A stretch of DNA of 64,000 nt from Lentisphaera profundi (GCF_028728065.1 NZ_CP117811.1:1488001-1552000); one strand, 5' to 3'. Shown: positions 27,206 through 36,512, counted from the first letter of the stretch. Numbers and translations: made by a program. Notes: a model not told the origin generated them from the letters alone.

Positions 27206-28438
27206 TTAAGCATGGCAGGATTTGTATTTTTTGCCACTTCGGCAAGGGCAAGGATCATTGCGCCCTAGATCTTGTTTGGGCATAAAACGGAAGTATTCGG
27301 TGGCCGGAATTCTTTTGCGAAGAGCTAAGCCCATGGCTTTTAAGTATGGATTGAGGTGAGTGAAGAAATTAAAATAACCTTCACAGAGGTAGTTGAGGTG
27401 CTTTTCGCCATTGGAAGTACTGGTAAAGCGGTGGGCAGGGCATCCGCCATGGCATTGGGGACGAACGGGACACTTAAGGCATTTGCTCGGCATTTTTTCA
27501 TACTTATCACGGCCAAATTGTTGTTGTTGTGGACTATCAACAATGTCCTCATAGGATTGGGTCATGATGTTACCAACTAAATCCTTGTCGTAAACAAAGT
27601 GATCGCAACTATAGACATTTCCGTTGTGTTCAATAGCTAAAGAACGTCCACATTCAGGGGAGTGGACACAGATGGATCCGGGCATTTTGAGCTCATTAGC
27701 TAAGGCACCATCGAAATGCTGAATGAATATTTTTCCAATATCTGCCTGACGCCATTGTTCAAAAATACTGATCATAAAGTCCCCCCATTGCTTGGGTCGC
27801 ACCGAGCGCTCATTGACCTTAGAGCCATGAGTTGGTTCAACGATGGGGATGAATTGCATGAATTTGGAGCCTATGGATTTAAGGAATTCATAAACTCTTT
27901 TGGGGTGATCGCCATTATGACTTTGAACCACAGTTAGAGTATTGTATTCAACATTGTGTTGCTGAAGCAGCAAAAGCCCCTTCATTACTTGATTAAAAGT
28001 GCCGCGGCGAGCTTTGTCTTTGCGGTAGTGATCGTGTAGATCTTCTGGGCCATCAATACTGATACCTACTAGAAAATTATTCTCCCTTAAAAAGATACAC
28101 CATTCATCATCTAATAGAGTACCATTGGTTTGCATGGCATTTGTGATATTGGCATGAGCTGGGGCGTATTTTTTTTGGAGTTCAACAATCTTTTTGAAGT
28201 AATCCAGTCCCATCAAGGTGGGTTCACCTCCCTGCCAGGCAAAGTTGATTTCTGAGCCATTGTTGACTTGGGACGAGATGTAGGTTTTTATGTGCTGTTC
28301 TAGCACATCTGGAGGCATTTTGAAAGATTTTTCATTCTCAAAGAGTTCAACCTTATCTAAGTAGAAACAATAGTCGCAATCCAGGTTACAAATAGGTCCC
28401 GAAGGTTTGGCGAGAATATGAAAGGGTTTTGTTGGCAT
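27206..28438 (-). CDS. anaerobic sulfatase-maturating enzyme (radical SAM, SPASM) with SEC-C tail
   Basis: 410 residues from the ATG at 28438 (a TTG four codons earlier is possible). The radical-SAM cluster motif is C17-x3-C21-x2-C24 ('CNLDCDYC'), followed by 'WQGGEPTLMG'. A SPASM-type Cys-rich region ('CGRSLAIEHNGNVYSCDHF', 'CPVRPQCHGGCPAHR') identifies the AnSME/Cys-type sulfatase maturase group. It oxidises the active-site Cys of sulfatases to formylglycine in the cytoplasm before export, and the window's two CxPSR sulfatases are its natural clients. The C-terminus adds a SEC-C zinc motif ('DPCPCRSGKKYKSCH'). No neighbour shares an obvious operon. Confidence 0.9.
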   Translation of the reverse strand: MPTKPFHILAKPSGPICNLDCDYCFYLDKVELFENEKSFKMPPDVLEQHIKTYISSQVNNGSEINFAWQGGEPTLMGLDYFKKIVELQKKYAPAHANITNAMQTNGTLLDDEWCIFLRENNFLVGISIDGPEDLHDHYRKDKARRGTFNQVMKGLLLLQQHNVEYNTLTVVQSHNGDHPKRVYEFLKSIGSKFMQFIPIVEPTHGSKVNERSVRPKQWGDFMISIFEQWRQADIGKIFIQHFDGALANELKMPGSICVHSPECGRSLAIEHNGNVYSCDHFVYDKDLVGNIMTQSYEDIVDSPQQQQFGRDKYEKMPSKCLKCPVRPQCHGGCPAHRFTSTSNGEKHLNYLCEGYFNFFTHLNPYLKAMGLALRKRIPATEYFRFMPKQDLGRNDPCPCRSGKKYKSCHA

Positions 28439-28463
28439 ATAAGGACTCAATTACACTTTTAGT

Positions 28464-29030
28464 TTAGCACGAATGGTTTAACATATATCTTTCTAAGATT
28501 TCTGAGTCCCAAACTTGAACTTCATAATAATGTTCAAAAGAACCTTCCCAATAGCGTTCATAAGAATTTGGTACAAAATCATTTGCTTCCCCATATTCAT
28601 GTATTAATTGGTCTATTTCACTCAAGAAATATACTTTCTCGAAATATGGTTTTGAGGAATCAGTCATTGCAATATAGCTATCAGGAAAAGTAATTGAGAG
28701 AGAATTTTTAGGAAGTTGATCAATTGGGATAGAGATTTCTAATTGTTCACTATTTAAGTTTTTGAACCATTCTGATTTTCCAAGTGTGAAATAAATGGGA
28801 AACTCTCTAGTGACTTTTCCACCACGTTTTATAAAAAGTTCACGTAGTTTAGACTCTACTTTTTTGCGAGTATCCAAGTATGATGTTCCAAATCTTCTGT
28901 TATATCCATGAACACTCTTATGACGATTGTTCATACTCTTAAAAACTTCGCTATTGACTCCGTCTGGAAGATCAGATAAAGAAAGAAACGGTTTTCGATC
29001 TTTAAGATAATAGTGGTATATGTTTTTCAT
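28464..29030 (-). CDS. hypothetical protein, 188 aa
   Basis: I do not recognise this protein. The frame has an ATG at 29030 and normal composition, rich in Tyr, Ser and Lys, with no signal peptide or membrane segment. The N-terminal part 'YHYYLKDRKPFLSLSDLP' and the C-terminal 'SFEHYYEVQVWDSEILER' suggest a compact alpha/beta cytoplasmic protein. It lies between the sulfatase maturase (13 bases beyond the maturase's TTG start) and the histidine phosphatase on the same strand, so it may be cotranscribed, but nothing ties it to sulfatase maturation. Confidence 0.6.
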   Translation of the reverse strand: MKNIYHYYLKDRKPFLSLSDLPDGVNSEVFKSMNNRHKSVHGYNRRFGTSYLDTRKKVESKLRELFIKRGGKVTREFPIYFTLGKSEWFKNLNSEQLEISIPIDQLPKNSLSITFPDSYIAMTDSSKPYFEKVYFLSEIDQLIHEYGEANDFVPNSYERYWEGSFEHYYEVQVWDSEILERYMLNHSC

Positions 29031-29106
29031 AAATGTACCAAGGGTTTTTAAGGTCTTAAGTTAATCGAATTCATGTGTTTACGCATGGTTTTAATTACAC
29101 TTTTTC

Positions 29107-29661
29107 TTAGATTGTGGTTCGGTTTACGTAGTGAATAAATTGATGCTCACCTAGCTCAATTAAAGTGTCTGAGCAATTGCCGATTGGAAACCTTGTATAA
29201 TTTGACGCACCTAAAAATAGATTTAAGGCTTCACGAATAAAGTGACCATGGGTGATACAAATAACTGTTATATCTGTGTTTTCACTAGCGACCATTGAAA
29301 GAAACTCTGAAACTCGACCTCGAAAACTGCCAACAGACTCGGAAGCTTTAGGAAGATTTGATTCTTTGGAAAATTCGGGAGTAGAGATAGGAGCAGAAGG
29401 GTTAAGATTCAATTGACCTTCACATAAAAGAGGCAAATATTCAGGCGTAAACCGAGCTGACTCTATAAATGGGGCAAGTGTTTGTTTAGCTCTTAAAAGG
29501 GGGCTACACCAAATTTTATCGAACTGAATTGTGGCAATATACTTTGCCAACAAGCTTGCTTGTTGGAAGCCCTCCTGATTCAAAGGCTCTTCAGCTTCAC
29601 AAGACAAGAAGCCATTAGCATTAGCCCTAGTCTTAGCATGTCTAATTAAATGTAATTTCAT
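29107..29661 (-). CDS. histidine phosphatase superfamily protein
   Basis: 184 residues beginning MKLHLIRHAKTRAN. The RHA motif (R7-H8) and the downstream 'CITHGHFIRE' supply the phospho-His and second His of the phosphoglycerate-mutase-like phosphatases. 'PLLRAKQTL' is the usual substrate-side block. The family removes phosphate from small molecules (for example alpha-ribazole-P or sugar phosphates); the substrate here cannot be told. A fragment of a flavin-reductase-like gene lies 17 bases upstream. GGAA about 9 bases upstream supports the start. Confidence 0.8.
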   Translation of the reverse strand: MKLHLIRHAKTRANANGFLSCEAEEPLNQEGFQQASLLAKYIATIQFDKIWCSPLLRAKQTLAPFIESARFTPEYLPLLCEGQLNLNPSAPISTPEFSKESNLPKASESVGSFRGRVSEFLSMVASENTDITVICITHGHFIREALNLFLGASNYTRFPIGNCSDTLIELGEHQFIHYVNRTTI

Positions 29662-29678
29662 TTATTAATTCCAATAAG

Positions 29679-29825
29679 CTAAAGTTCTAACTGAGAGAAT
29701 TCTCTCATATCAAATCTACAAACATCAATCTTTTTATTCGTCAATTTTTCTTCAAAAATTTGAGCCAACTCTTGAGACCGTGAATCCACATTTAAGCTGG
29801 TCCCGATAATAACAGTTTTTTTCAT
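29679..29825 (-). pseudogene. 48-aa fragment resembling an NADPH-dependent FMN reductase N-terminus
   Basis: MKKTVIIGTSLNVDSRSQEL and the following helix resemble the first beta-alpha-beta of flavodoxin-fold NADPH-dependent FMN reductases (GSL..SRS phosphate-binding loop). The frame ends at TAG after 48 codons, where the family has about 180. I see no clear continuation in other frames. It is either a degraded gene or a very small unrelated protein. Bases 29826-29956 show nothing else. Confidence 0.4.
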
Positions 29826-29956
29826 GTAATTGTCACCTTAAGCTTTGGCTCTTTATTTGTATGAAGATTAATTTGTGCATCCATGGTTATTATAGGTTAT
29901 AATACATCTTCTTCAAATCTCAATAAGTCTAATCCAAGGGTTTTTTGTATATTTCC

Positions 29957-30805
29957 TTAGCTTAAATCGGCTTTGGGTGAATGACCAAAGTGTTTTTTAA
30001 AGACTTTACAAAAGTAGCTAGGGTCGTGGTAGCCGCATTCGTGCGCGAGTTGTTTGACGCTGAGGTTTTGCGTGAAAAGCAATTTTTGGGCGTATTCCAT
30101 TTTTGTTTTGATGAGGTATTCATTGGGGCTTATGCCTATGGCCTTTGAAAAAACTCTAGAGAAATGATAGCGACTCAATTTGGCGACCGAGGCCATTTCA
30201 TCGATGCTGATGGCTTGATTGAGGTGGTGGTTGATATGATTTAAAACATTTTGTATTGCTTGGGGGAGAGGCTTTTGTTTGTCGGCTAAGATCTCTTGAT
30301 GGAGTTCCATAATAAATTGATAGCATAGTTGTGAGTGCTGGACGTGTGTTTGACTATCGCTTAAGTGAGGGTTTTGCGTGAGCTGCAAAAATAAACTTAT
30401 CAGCTTGGAATTGATGGGTAGGCTACAAACAGGCGATGTTTTGGCAATTAAGTTTTTGTAGTGTTGAACTAAGTCTGTACCACAAAAACTTAGGTAAATG
30501 AATTCCCAGTGGGAGTCCATGGAATCAAAGAAGTATTCGTGATCATCCGGACTTGTGACTAACATGGCTTGATGAGGTTGAATAGTGTAAGTCGTATTAT
30601 TGATTCTTAGCTTACCAGAGCCGGATAAAGTGTATTGCCAAATGGCTGTTTCCAACTTACCACGTTTCAGGCCATGCCACCTGTAGTCGCTGGAAACGAC
30701 TCTTTCTCGACCGAAGTTTAATAATTTATAAGGAAGCTCAAAATTTATATTATTAAAGGATAAGTTGGTGTTTCCATATTGAACATGATTAATTTCATTA
30801 AGCAT
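29957..30805 (-). CDS. AraC-family transcriptional regulator
   Basis: 282 residues. A cupin-like N-terminal sensor domain with 'YRWHGLKRGKLETAIWQYTL' is followed by two C-terminal helix-turn-helix units ('ISIDEMASVAKLSRYHFSRV' and 'LSVKQLAHECGYHDPSYFCK'). This is the standard AraC/XylS DNA-binding pair. It is divergent from the GH36 gene that starts 88 bases away, so it probably controls that gene in response to a sugar (galactoside, by inference). The 87-base gap is AT-rich and holds both promoters. Confidence 0.88.
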   Translation of the reverse strand: MLNEINHVQYGNTNLSFNNINFELPYKLLNFGRERVVSSDYRWHGLKRGKLETAIWQYTLSGSGKLRINNTTYTIQPHQAMLVTSPDDHEYFFDSMDSHWEFIYLSFCGTDLVQHYKNLIAKTSPVCSLPINSKLISLFLQLTQNPHLSDSQTHVQHSQLCYQFIMELHQEILADKQKPLPQAIQNVLNHINHHLNQAISIDEMASVAKLSRYHFSRVFSKAIGISPNEYLIKTKMEYAQKLLFTQNLSVKQLAHECGYHDPSYFCKVFKKHFGHSPKADLS

Positions 30806-30892
30806 AATTTTACCATATATAGCATTTTTTTAATATTTAAACGATAAAAAATATTTGTAAAGTTAGGGCATAATAATTTAAGGAAAAAAAGT

Positions 30893-31594
30893 ATGCCCGT
30901 TAAAGAATTATCGTGTTTTAGTTCCCATGATACTGAATTTGTTTATTTTATAAACGAGGATCAGACCGTGGGCTTTAGTCTTTATCCAAGAGCCAAAAAT
31001 ACTGAGCTTGTTGAACATCGTGAAAATATAAATGATCTAGCCACATCCGTCCCCATTATCAAGGTCTTTGGAGGTGATTGGCCAGCTTATAATGTTCATG
31101 ATTTAGTTCAGATTAAGTGTGTAGGGGAGGTGTCTCCTGGGGCCTTTAGTGCGGGCAGTAGTATGCGTAGCACGGAAAGTAATTTACTATTTCAAGATCA
31201 GCGACTTGAAGGAAATGAGGTGATTACGGTCTTGAAACACAAAGACTTTAATTTAGAAGTGGAGCACAAGTTGGAGTTTAATTATGAAGATGATTATGTG
31301 CTCCTGTCATCTAAAGTGATTAATCGAGGTGAAACTGAAGTGAAGTTAGAGAATTTAAGTTCATTTTGCCTCGATGGTCTTTCGCCTTTTCATAAAGAAG
31401 ATGGCGAGGGGGCTTATTATTTTCATAGGTTTTTAAGTACTTGGTCAGCCGAAGGTAGGCACGAAGTACGTTCTGTTGAGGATTGTAACTTTGAGAGGTC
31501 GTGGACTGGTCACGGCGCTAGGACAATGCGTTATGGTCAAGTGGGATCTATGCCTGTTAAGGATTATCCTGAATCCGTGATGGAGCATGCCTAG
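30893..31594 (+). pseudogene. GH36 alpha-galactosidase, only N-terminal domain left
   Basis: 233 codons with a good AGGA site. The sequence is the N-terminal beta-supersandwich of GH36 alpha-galactosidases, ending with the conserved 'YGQVGSMPVKDY', after which the family continues into the catalytic TIM barrel. Here the homology stops at 31570-31594, and an IS1380-type remnant follows at 31796. The barrel with its two catalytic Asp is gone, so it cannot be an active glycosidase. The divergent AraC gene is probably its former regulator. Confidence 0.82.
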
Positions 31595-31795
31595 AGTTCT
31601 TAAGTCGTGTTTTTAACACTCAAAACAGATGTTTTGACAGAGCCATGGCCCATCTTTCTCAAACTCCCACTAAACGTGGATATCCAATGACAGGAGAGCT
31701 CATTTTGAGTCCTTTATTGGGATATGTCAACACAGTTAGGTAAGGGTGATTCCTATTTAGAATCCCTTATTAGATGAGTGTGAATATGATGTGAT

Positions 31796-32560
31796 TTAGA
31801 GGCTAATTGATATCTTTTTATAAACATCAAACCATGGTGAAGACCTCCCGAATTTAAGTGTTTCGTTATGAGCGTGTTTTACATGTTTGCAGGCAATGAA
31901 AATCAAATCACGAATGATGCTTCGCAGGCGTCGACGCTGAACGGTGATTTTAACTGGAGCTAAGTTTTTGTACTTAATGAGAGCAGTTCCAATCACACGT
32001 AGGATGTTAAACGCAAGCATGGAGCAGTGTAGGTATATTTGATTAGCGTCGAATTTTCCCGAAGGTAACCGCTCAACATTCATATCTGTTTTTAGTTCGC
32101 TATGGTATTGTTCACTGGTCGCATGATCTTGATACAGTTCAATTATCTCCTGTGCTTCCAGTGGTAGGTTGGTCCAATAAGTATCCACTTTGACCTCAGG
32201 TATTAGTAGTGGATTCCCATCTGAATCAATGGTAGTTTCTGTGACTTTAAAAATGACTGGGACAACCTCGCGATCTTTCTTATTGCCAGGGTGTTTGTGA
32301 TGAACTTCACCCACGTAAATATTTTTCCCCTCGCGTGACTCAAGTTTTCGACCGACGGCACGGGCCATCGCTAGCCATTGCCCACGGTTTTCTCGACGGA
32401 GATTACGCTTAATGATGAAGTTGTGTTCATCCGGTAAATGATCAAAATTAATCTCAGCGTCGCATTGCTTTTGGCCCAGGTCAATCCTACTGGTGCCACC
32501 CCCGTGGTTTGCATCTCGAAATAGAGAACTTGCAATGCTATATAGACTCTGGGAAAAGCT
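31796..32560 (-). mobile_element. IS1380-family transposase remnant (C-terminal part)
   Basis: The open frame is continuous from the TAA at 32563-32561 down to the stop at 31796, about 254 codons without a proper start. 'NLRRENRGQWLAMARAVGRK' and 'DHATSEQYHSELKTDMNVER' are the diagnostic blocks of IS1380 transposases, including the final acidic region of the DDE core. Full transposases have about 430-450 residues, so the N-terminal part with the first catalytic Asp is missing. I could not see terminal inverted repeats, so the element borders are unknown. It sits between a truncated GH36 gene and another gene fragment. Confidence 0.8.
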
Positions 32561-32841
32561 TTAAAGTTTATTTGATGTGTCATTCACCCGAAAATTTAGA
32601 TTGGGAATATGAACTCACCGTCAAAAGTGGCTTTAAAGAACTGAGTCAATTCACTCAGCTTTGGACTATCTCTAAAGTGCGTAATCAGCAAGCCATCATC
32701 AGCTTCGAATTTGACCCAAAAGAGCTGGAAATTGATGCACTGAGAATCGGTCTACGCTCCAATCAAACCGCGGTGCTCAACGATTGGTTCCAGAACAAGG
32801 GCTTTATTGCCTGCCTGCAAGCTTTGTGGATCACCGAGTAA
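32561..32841 (+). pseudogene. C-terminal fragment of an unrecognised gene
   Basis: About 93 codons open to a TAA at 32841, without ATG. The frame continues to the left only antisense to the transposase remnant. The translation (KVYLMCHSPENLDWEYELTV, then 'ISFEFDPKELEIDALRIGLR') looks like a beta-rich C-terminal domain of a larger protein. I do not recognise the family. Its 5' part was probably lost with the IS event. Confidence 0.45.
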
Positions 32842-32904
32842 ATTATAGTACTCATGTAATAATTGAAAAGGAAAAGTGATTTAGTTAAATAATCGAACTT
32901 AGAC

Positions 32905-33765
32905 TTACCCAGCGAAGCAGTAGGTGGGGGCAGCTTTGGCGTCGACTTTTACTGAGAAAAGCTTACCTGCATTGACTTCGTCTTCCATTCCTACTGCAGC
33001 GGTGGTGATGAAGAGGGTGTCGCCATCTTTACCGCCTAGAGCACAGGCGCTGACTTGGCTAGCTCCTGGGATGTGTACTTGGGCTAATTCTTCACCATCG
33101 GGAGAGATGCGGCGCACCATGGACTCACCCCAAAAAGCTACCCATAGGCAACCTTCTTGATCCAGGCACATACCATCGGGGAAGCCACCTTCTGGCCCCA
33201 CGTCAAAGAGGATGTGCTTATTGCTTATGGAGCCAGTGGCTTGGTCGTAATCAAAGCGGTGGATTTGTTTAGTTGGAGAATCGATGTAGTACATTTTATC
33301 ACCGTCCCAGCAAATGCCATTAGAAATGGTGATCTTGTCTAATTTCTCACTGAGCTCAGCAGTGGCTTCTAAGCAATAAAGTTTCGCAATTTCGGGTTCG
33401 GTCTCATAGCCAATCGTTCCCGCCCAAAAACGACCAACAGGATCGCATTTACCATCGTTAAAACGAACTTGGGAATTGTTTTGTTCAGGTAAATTAATGG
33501 GGGTGAGTTCTTTTGTTTCTTCGTTAAAGGAATAAAAACCATCAGGTGTAGTGATCACCAGTCCACCACTCGCTCTCTTAACGACAGTGGAGACATGGGG
33601 GATTTCTGCAAGAACTTGATTCTGTTCCGTTTCGGGATCAAAATATTGTAGTTTATTGCCGAGAATATCTACCCATAAAAGAGCTTGCTTGTCTTGGTCC
33701 CAGAGGGGGCCTTCGCCTAATTGAGCTTTATCCTCTAAACAAACTTGTGCCTGATAGTTTTTCAT
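32905..33765 (-). CDS. SMP-30/gluconolactonase-family sugar lactonase
   Basis: 286 residues. The six-bladed propeller of the SMP-30/regucalcin family shows the metal-binding Glu in 'LGEGPLWD' (E18), 'FNDGKCDPVGRFWAGT', 'ISNGICWDGD' and 'GFPDGMCLD'. These enzymes open sugar-1,5- or 1,4-lactones with a divalent metal in the cytoplasm. Its place after two SDR dehydrogenases and the FAH hydrolase suggests the lactone step of a non-phosphorylative deoxysugar pathway (fuconolactone or rhamnonolactone). AAGGAAAAAG precedes the ATG. It is the last gene of the minus-strand operon, separated from the FAH gene by a 192-base gap with hairpins. Confidence 0.87.
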   Translation of the reverse strand: MKNYQAQVCLEDKAQLGEGPLWDQDKQALLWVDILGNKLQYFDPETEQNQVLAEIPHVSTVVKRASGGLVITTPDGFYSFNEETKELTPINLPEQNNSQVRFNDGKCDPVGRFWAGTIGYETEPEIAKLYCLEATAELSEKLDKITISNGICWDGDKMYYIDSPTKQIHRFDYDQATGSISNKHILFDVGPEGGFPDGMCLDQEGCLWVAFWGESMVRRISPDGEELAQVHIPGASQVSACALGGKDGDTLFITTAAVGMEDEVNAGKLFSVKVDAKAAPTYCFAG

Positions 33766-33848
33766 CTTTTTCCTTTTGTAACTTTGTTTCTTGGTGAAGG
33801 AGATGCACTGTTGAACTCTGACGTGTTAGATAGGTATGCTTCGCAGAC

Positions 33849-33931
33849 GAGGGGGGATTCTATCCCCCTCGAGCTCCCCCAGCAAAGACTTGCCAGTCTT
33901 TGAACTGGCGACTAGTGGTGCTGCGCACCAC
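33849..33931. repeat. cluster of three palindromes between operon genes
   Basis: GAGGGGG/CCCCCTC (33849-33855 with 33864-33870), GCCAGT/ACTGGC (33892-33897 with 33904-33909) and GTGGTGC/GCACCAC (33915-33921 with 33925-33931) stand in a row. The composition is much more GC-rich than the flanks, like dispersed intergenic palindromic elements. It may affect stability or partial termination of the operon mRNA. Confidence 0.6.
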
Positions 33932-33957
33932 ATCAATTAATAATGAGTCAGGAGATT

Positions 33958-34806
33958 TTAAGCTTGGTAGGCTCTGAAGGTTTGTTTAGAAGAACCCAGA
34001 CCCTCGATACCTAATTCCACCACGTCGCCATCCTTGAGGTATTGTTGTGGATTAAAGCCAAAGCCAACACCCGCTGGCGTGCCTGTAGAGATCACGTCAC
34101 CAGCCTCTAAAGTCATGAAACGACTGAGGTAAGAAATGATGTAGGGAATATCGAAAATGAGGTTAGCCGTTGTGCCATCCTGTTTTGTTTCGCCATTGAC
34201 TGTCAACCACATTTTAAGATTGTTGACATCTGAAATTTCATCGGCAGTAGCAATGTAGGGGCCGAGGGGAGCAAAGGTATCGCAACTCTTGCCCTTAACC
34301 CATTGACCGCCCATTTCCAGCTGGAAAGCACGCTCAGAAACATCGTTGTGAAGCACATAACCACCGAGGTAGTCCAAGGCTTCTTCCTGTGAAACGTAAG
34401 AGGCATCTTTACCCATGACAAAGGCGAGCTCCACTTCCCAGTCGGTTTTTTCCGAATCTTTTGGGATGATAACATCGTCATTGGGGCCAACAAGTGAGCT
34501 GGTAGCTTTGAAAAAGACCACGGGTTCTGCAGGGATGGCCATATTTGATTCTTCAGCGTGATCTTTGAAGTTTAAGCCAATGCAAATGATTTTGCCAGGA
34601 CGTTTAACTGGAGCGCCTAAACGCACATCAGAGGCTACACTTGGGCATTGAGATAAATCAGCTTGTGCGAGTTTGTTGAGGCCATCATTTTTGAAAAAGT
34701 CATAATCAAAATCAGCTACGATTGAGGTAACATCAATTCTTTTTCCATCTTCAAGTAATACACCAGGTTTCTCTGAACCCTTTTCACCAAAACGAATGAG
34801 TTTCAT
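33958..34806 (-). CDS. fumarylacetoacetate hydrolase-family protein, probably 2,4-diketo-3-deoxy-sugar-acid hydrolase
   Basis: 282 residues with the full FAH signature: 'IICIGLNFKDHAEE', the metal-binding acidic stretch 'DWEVELAFVMGKD' and 'STGTPAGVGFG'. FAH proteins cleave C-C bonds of diketo acids. The L-fucose/L-rhamnose oxidative route uses one to split 2,4-diketo-3-deoxy-L-fuconate (or -rhamnonate) into pyruvate and lactate. The surrounding dehydrogenases and lactonase support this reading over ureidoglycolate or catechol pathways. An AGGA-containing site stands before the ATG. Bases 34807-34946 hold only the upstream spacer. Confidence 0.87.
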   Translation of the reverse strand: MKLIRFGEKGSEKPGVLLEDGKRIDVTSIVADFDYDFFKNDGLNKLAQADLSQCPSVASDVRLGAPVKRPGKIICIGLNFKDHAEESNMAIPAEPVVFFKATSSLVGPNDDVIIPKDSEKTDWEVELAFVMGKDASYVSQEEALDYLGGYVLHNDVSERAFQLEMGGQWVKGKSCDTFAPLGPYIATADEISDVNNLKMWLTVNGETKQDGTTANLIFDIPYIISYLSRFMTLEAGDVISTGTPAGVGFGFNPQQYLKDGDVVELGIEGLGSSKQTFRAYQA

Positions 34807-34946
34807 TGTTTTATTTTCCTTTTTTAGTTTAATTTTTTACTGCCAGTAATTAGTGAGTTTCACGTCAGGGTCTACAGGTACCTTTAGCCATATCATTTCT
34901 GGCAAGTTTAAGTTTTTTCTGTGGTGTTATAAATTAATTTTTAGCC

Positions 34947-35741
34947 TTAGTCGATACTCTCTGAATCGTAGGGAGCTTGACTGATTAGTTGACTCGTCAT
35001 ACCGCCGTCCACATAGATGTTTGTACCTGTAGTGGAGCTGGAGCGGTTACTGAGTAAGAAAGACACTGTGTAGCCAATCTCTTCTGGCTCACTGGGGCGA
35101 CCAATAGGGATTTGTTGCTTCCAATAATCTAGGCATTCTTTTTCACTAGGTGCGGCTTCAATGATGTCCTGCCAAATATTCGTATTGCACAGACCCGGTG
35201 AGACGGTATTGATGCGTATGCCCTTGCTGCTCAATTCATTGACGACACTTTTCATAATGCCCAATAAGCCATTTTTTGTGGCGGCATAAGGGCCAGCGCC
35301 TGGTAAAGTTGCTTGATTGTGAACGCTGGAAATATTCACAATCGAACCCTTGATTTGATTTTCGATCCAGTATTTACAGAGTTTTTGCATAAAGAAAAAG
35401 ACCCCTCGCAGATTGGTGTCGATGACCTTGTCCCAATCTTGCCTGGTAGTTTCCAGGAAAGGCTTAGCAAAATTGATTCCGGCATTATTGACAATACAGT
35501 CCACGCGACCCCATTTTTCAACGGCCTTATCGATGACATTTTGCTGAGCTTCATCACTGCATACATCGCAGGCGACGGCCAGAGCATTTGAACCCAGTTC
35601 ATCCACGACTAATTGACAGGCTGCCTGTTCTAAGTCAGCAATGACAACTTTGGCTCCATCGGCGTGACAGGCACGGGCAATGCCTTTGCCGAGGCCATTA
35701 GCTGAACCGGTGACGATGACGACTTTTTCTTGTAATAGCAT
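34947..35741 (-). CDS. SDR-family dehydrogenase (L-fucose dehydrogenase-like)
   Basis: 264 residues with the classical SDR motifs: 'TGSANGLGKG' for NAD(P), 'NNAGIN' and the active-site pair in 'YAATKNG'. The C-terminal 'NIYVDGGMTS' is usual. The sequence resembles the HSD17B14/L-fucose-dehydrogenase branch, but this is a hint rather than proof. In the operon it could oxidise the free sugar to its lactone, or act on 2-keto-3-deoxy acids. It starts behind GGAGCACAAG and ends 141 bases before the FAH gene start. Confidence 0.8.
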   Translation of the reverse strand: MLLQEKVVIVTGSANGLGKGIARACHADGAKVVIADLEQAACQLVVDELGSNALAVACDVCSDEAQQNVIDKAVEKWGRVDCIVNNAGINFAKPFLETTRQDWDKVIDTNLRGVFFFMQKLCKYWIENQIKGSIVNISSVHNQATLPGAGPYAATKNGLLGIMKSVVNELSSKGIRINTVSPGLCNTNIWQDIIEAAPSEKECLDYWKQQIPIGRPSEPEEIGYTVSFLLSNRSSSTTGTNIYVDGGMTSQLISQAPYDSESID

Positions 35742-35759
35742 CTTGTGCTCCTTTAAAAA

Positions 35760-36512
35760 TTAATAGGTTGCGCGACCACCACTAATATCGAAAGTGAAAC
35801 CAGTGTTGAAGGCGGCTTCAGGCGAGCAAATATAAGCGCAGATGCTAGAGACTTCATCTAGTGTGCCACAACGCTTCATGGGTATTTTATCAGTCATGTA
35901 CTTAACTTGATCATCTGGAATAGTTTCGATGAAGGCAGTGCGAATAACTGCTGGTGCTAAGCCATTAATGGTGATGCCTGTTTCGGCATATTCTTTACCA
36001 GCCGCTTTTACTAAGCCAATCACACCTGCTTTTGAAGTTGAGTAGCAAGTCATGCCAGCGTTACCTTCTTTACCGGCAATTGACGCGATGAGAAGAATAC
36101 GACCATAATTGCGTTTTTCCATGATTTTTACGGCTGCTTTGGCAGTGAGGAATGAGCCCGTAAGGTTGATGGCATTAACTTTTTCAAAATCTGCTAAATC
36201 CACATCAGAGAAATTGATTTTTGTGGGGCCCACGATACCAGCGGAATTCACCATCACATCCAGTTGACCAAAAGTAGTTTCGATTTTATCAAAAGCGGCA
36301 TTGACGCTTTCTTCTGAGGAGATGTCGCCTTGGCAAGTTAAAACTTCGTAGCCAGCGGCTTCGAATTCTGCTTTAGTTTTTTCTAAAAGTTCGGCATTGA
36401 AGTCAATGAGAGCAAGTTTTGCACCTTCCTCTGCGAAACGTTGAGCAATGGCTTTACCTAAGCCTGTAGCACCGCCAGTGATAGCAGCTACTTGATTTTC
36501 ATATCTTTTCAT
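35760..36512 (-). CDS. SDR-family dehydrogenase (2-keto-3-deoxy-fuconate dehydrogenase-like)
   Basis: 250 residues with 'TGGATGLGKA', 'NSAGIV' and the catalytic 'CYSTSKAG' of classical SDRs, and the C-terminal 'FDISGGRATY'. Length and motifs fit FabG-like sugar-acid dehydrogenases such as 2-keto-3-deoxy-L-fuconate dehydrogenase, which makes the diketo substrate of the neighbouring FAH protein. It lies 11 bases after the GlcF-like gene and 18 bases before the next SDR. The two SDRs are only distantly alike, so they probably catalyse different steps. Confidence 0.8.
   Translation of the reverse strand: MKRYENQVAAITGGATGLGKAIAQRFAEEGAKLALIDFNAELLEKTKAEFEAAGYEVLTCQGDISSEESVNAAFDKIETTFGQLDVMVNSAGIVGPTKINFSDVDLADFEKVNAINLTGSFLTAKAAVKIMEKRNYGRILLIASIAGKEGNAGMTCYSTSKAGVIGLVKAAGKEYAETGITINGLAPAVIRTAFIETIPDDQVKYMTDKIPMKRCGTLDEVSSICAYICSPEAAFNTGFTFDISGGRATY

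Noticed and set aside
32371-32583. 70-codon minus-strand ORF starting MTHQINFK
   Set aside because: It is a shifted frame. The transposase frame is continuous in another phase from 32560 to 31796.
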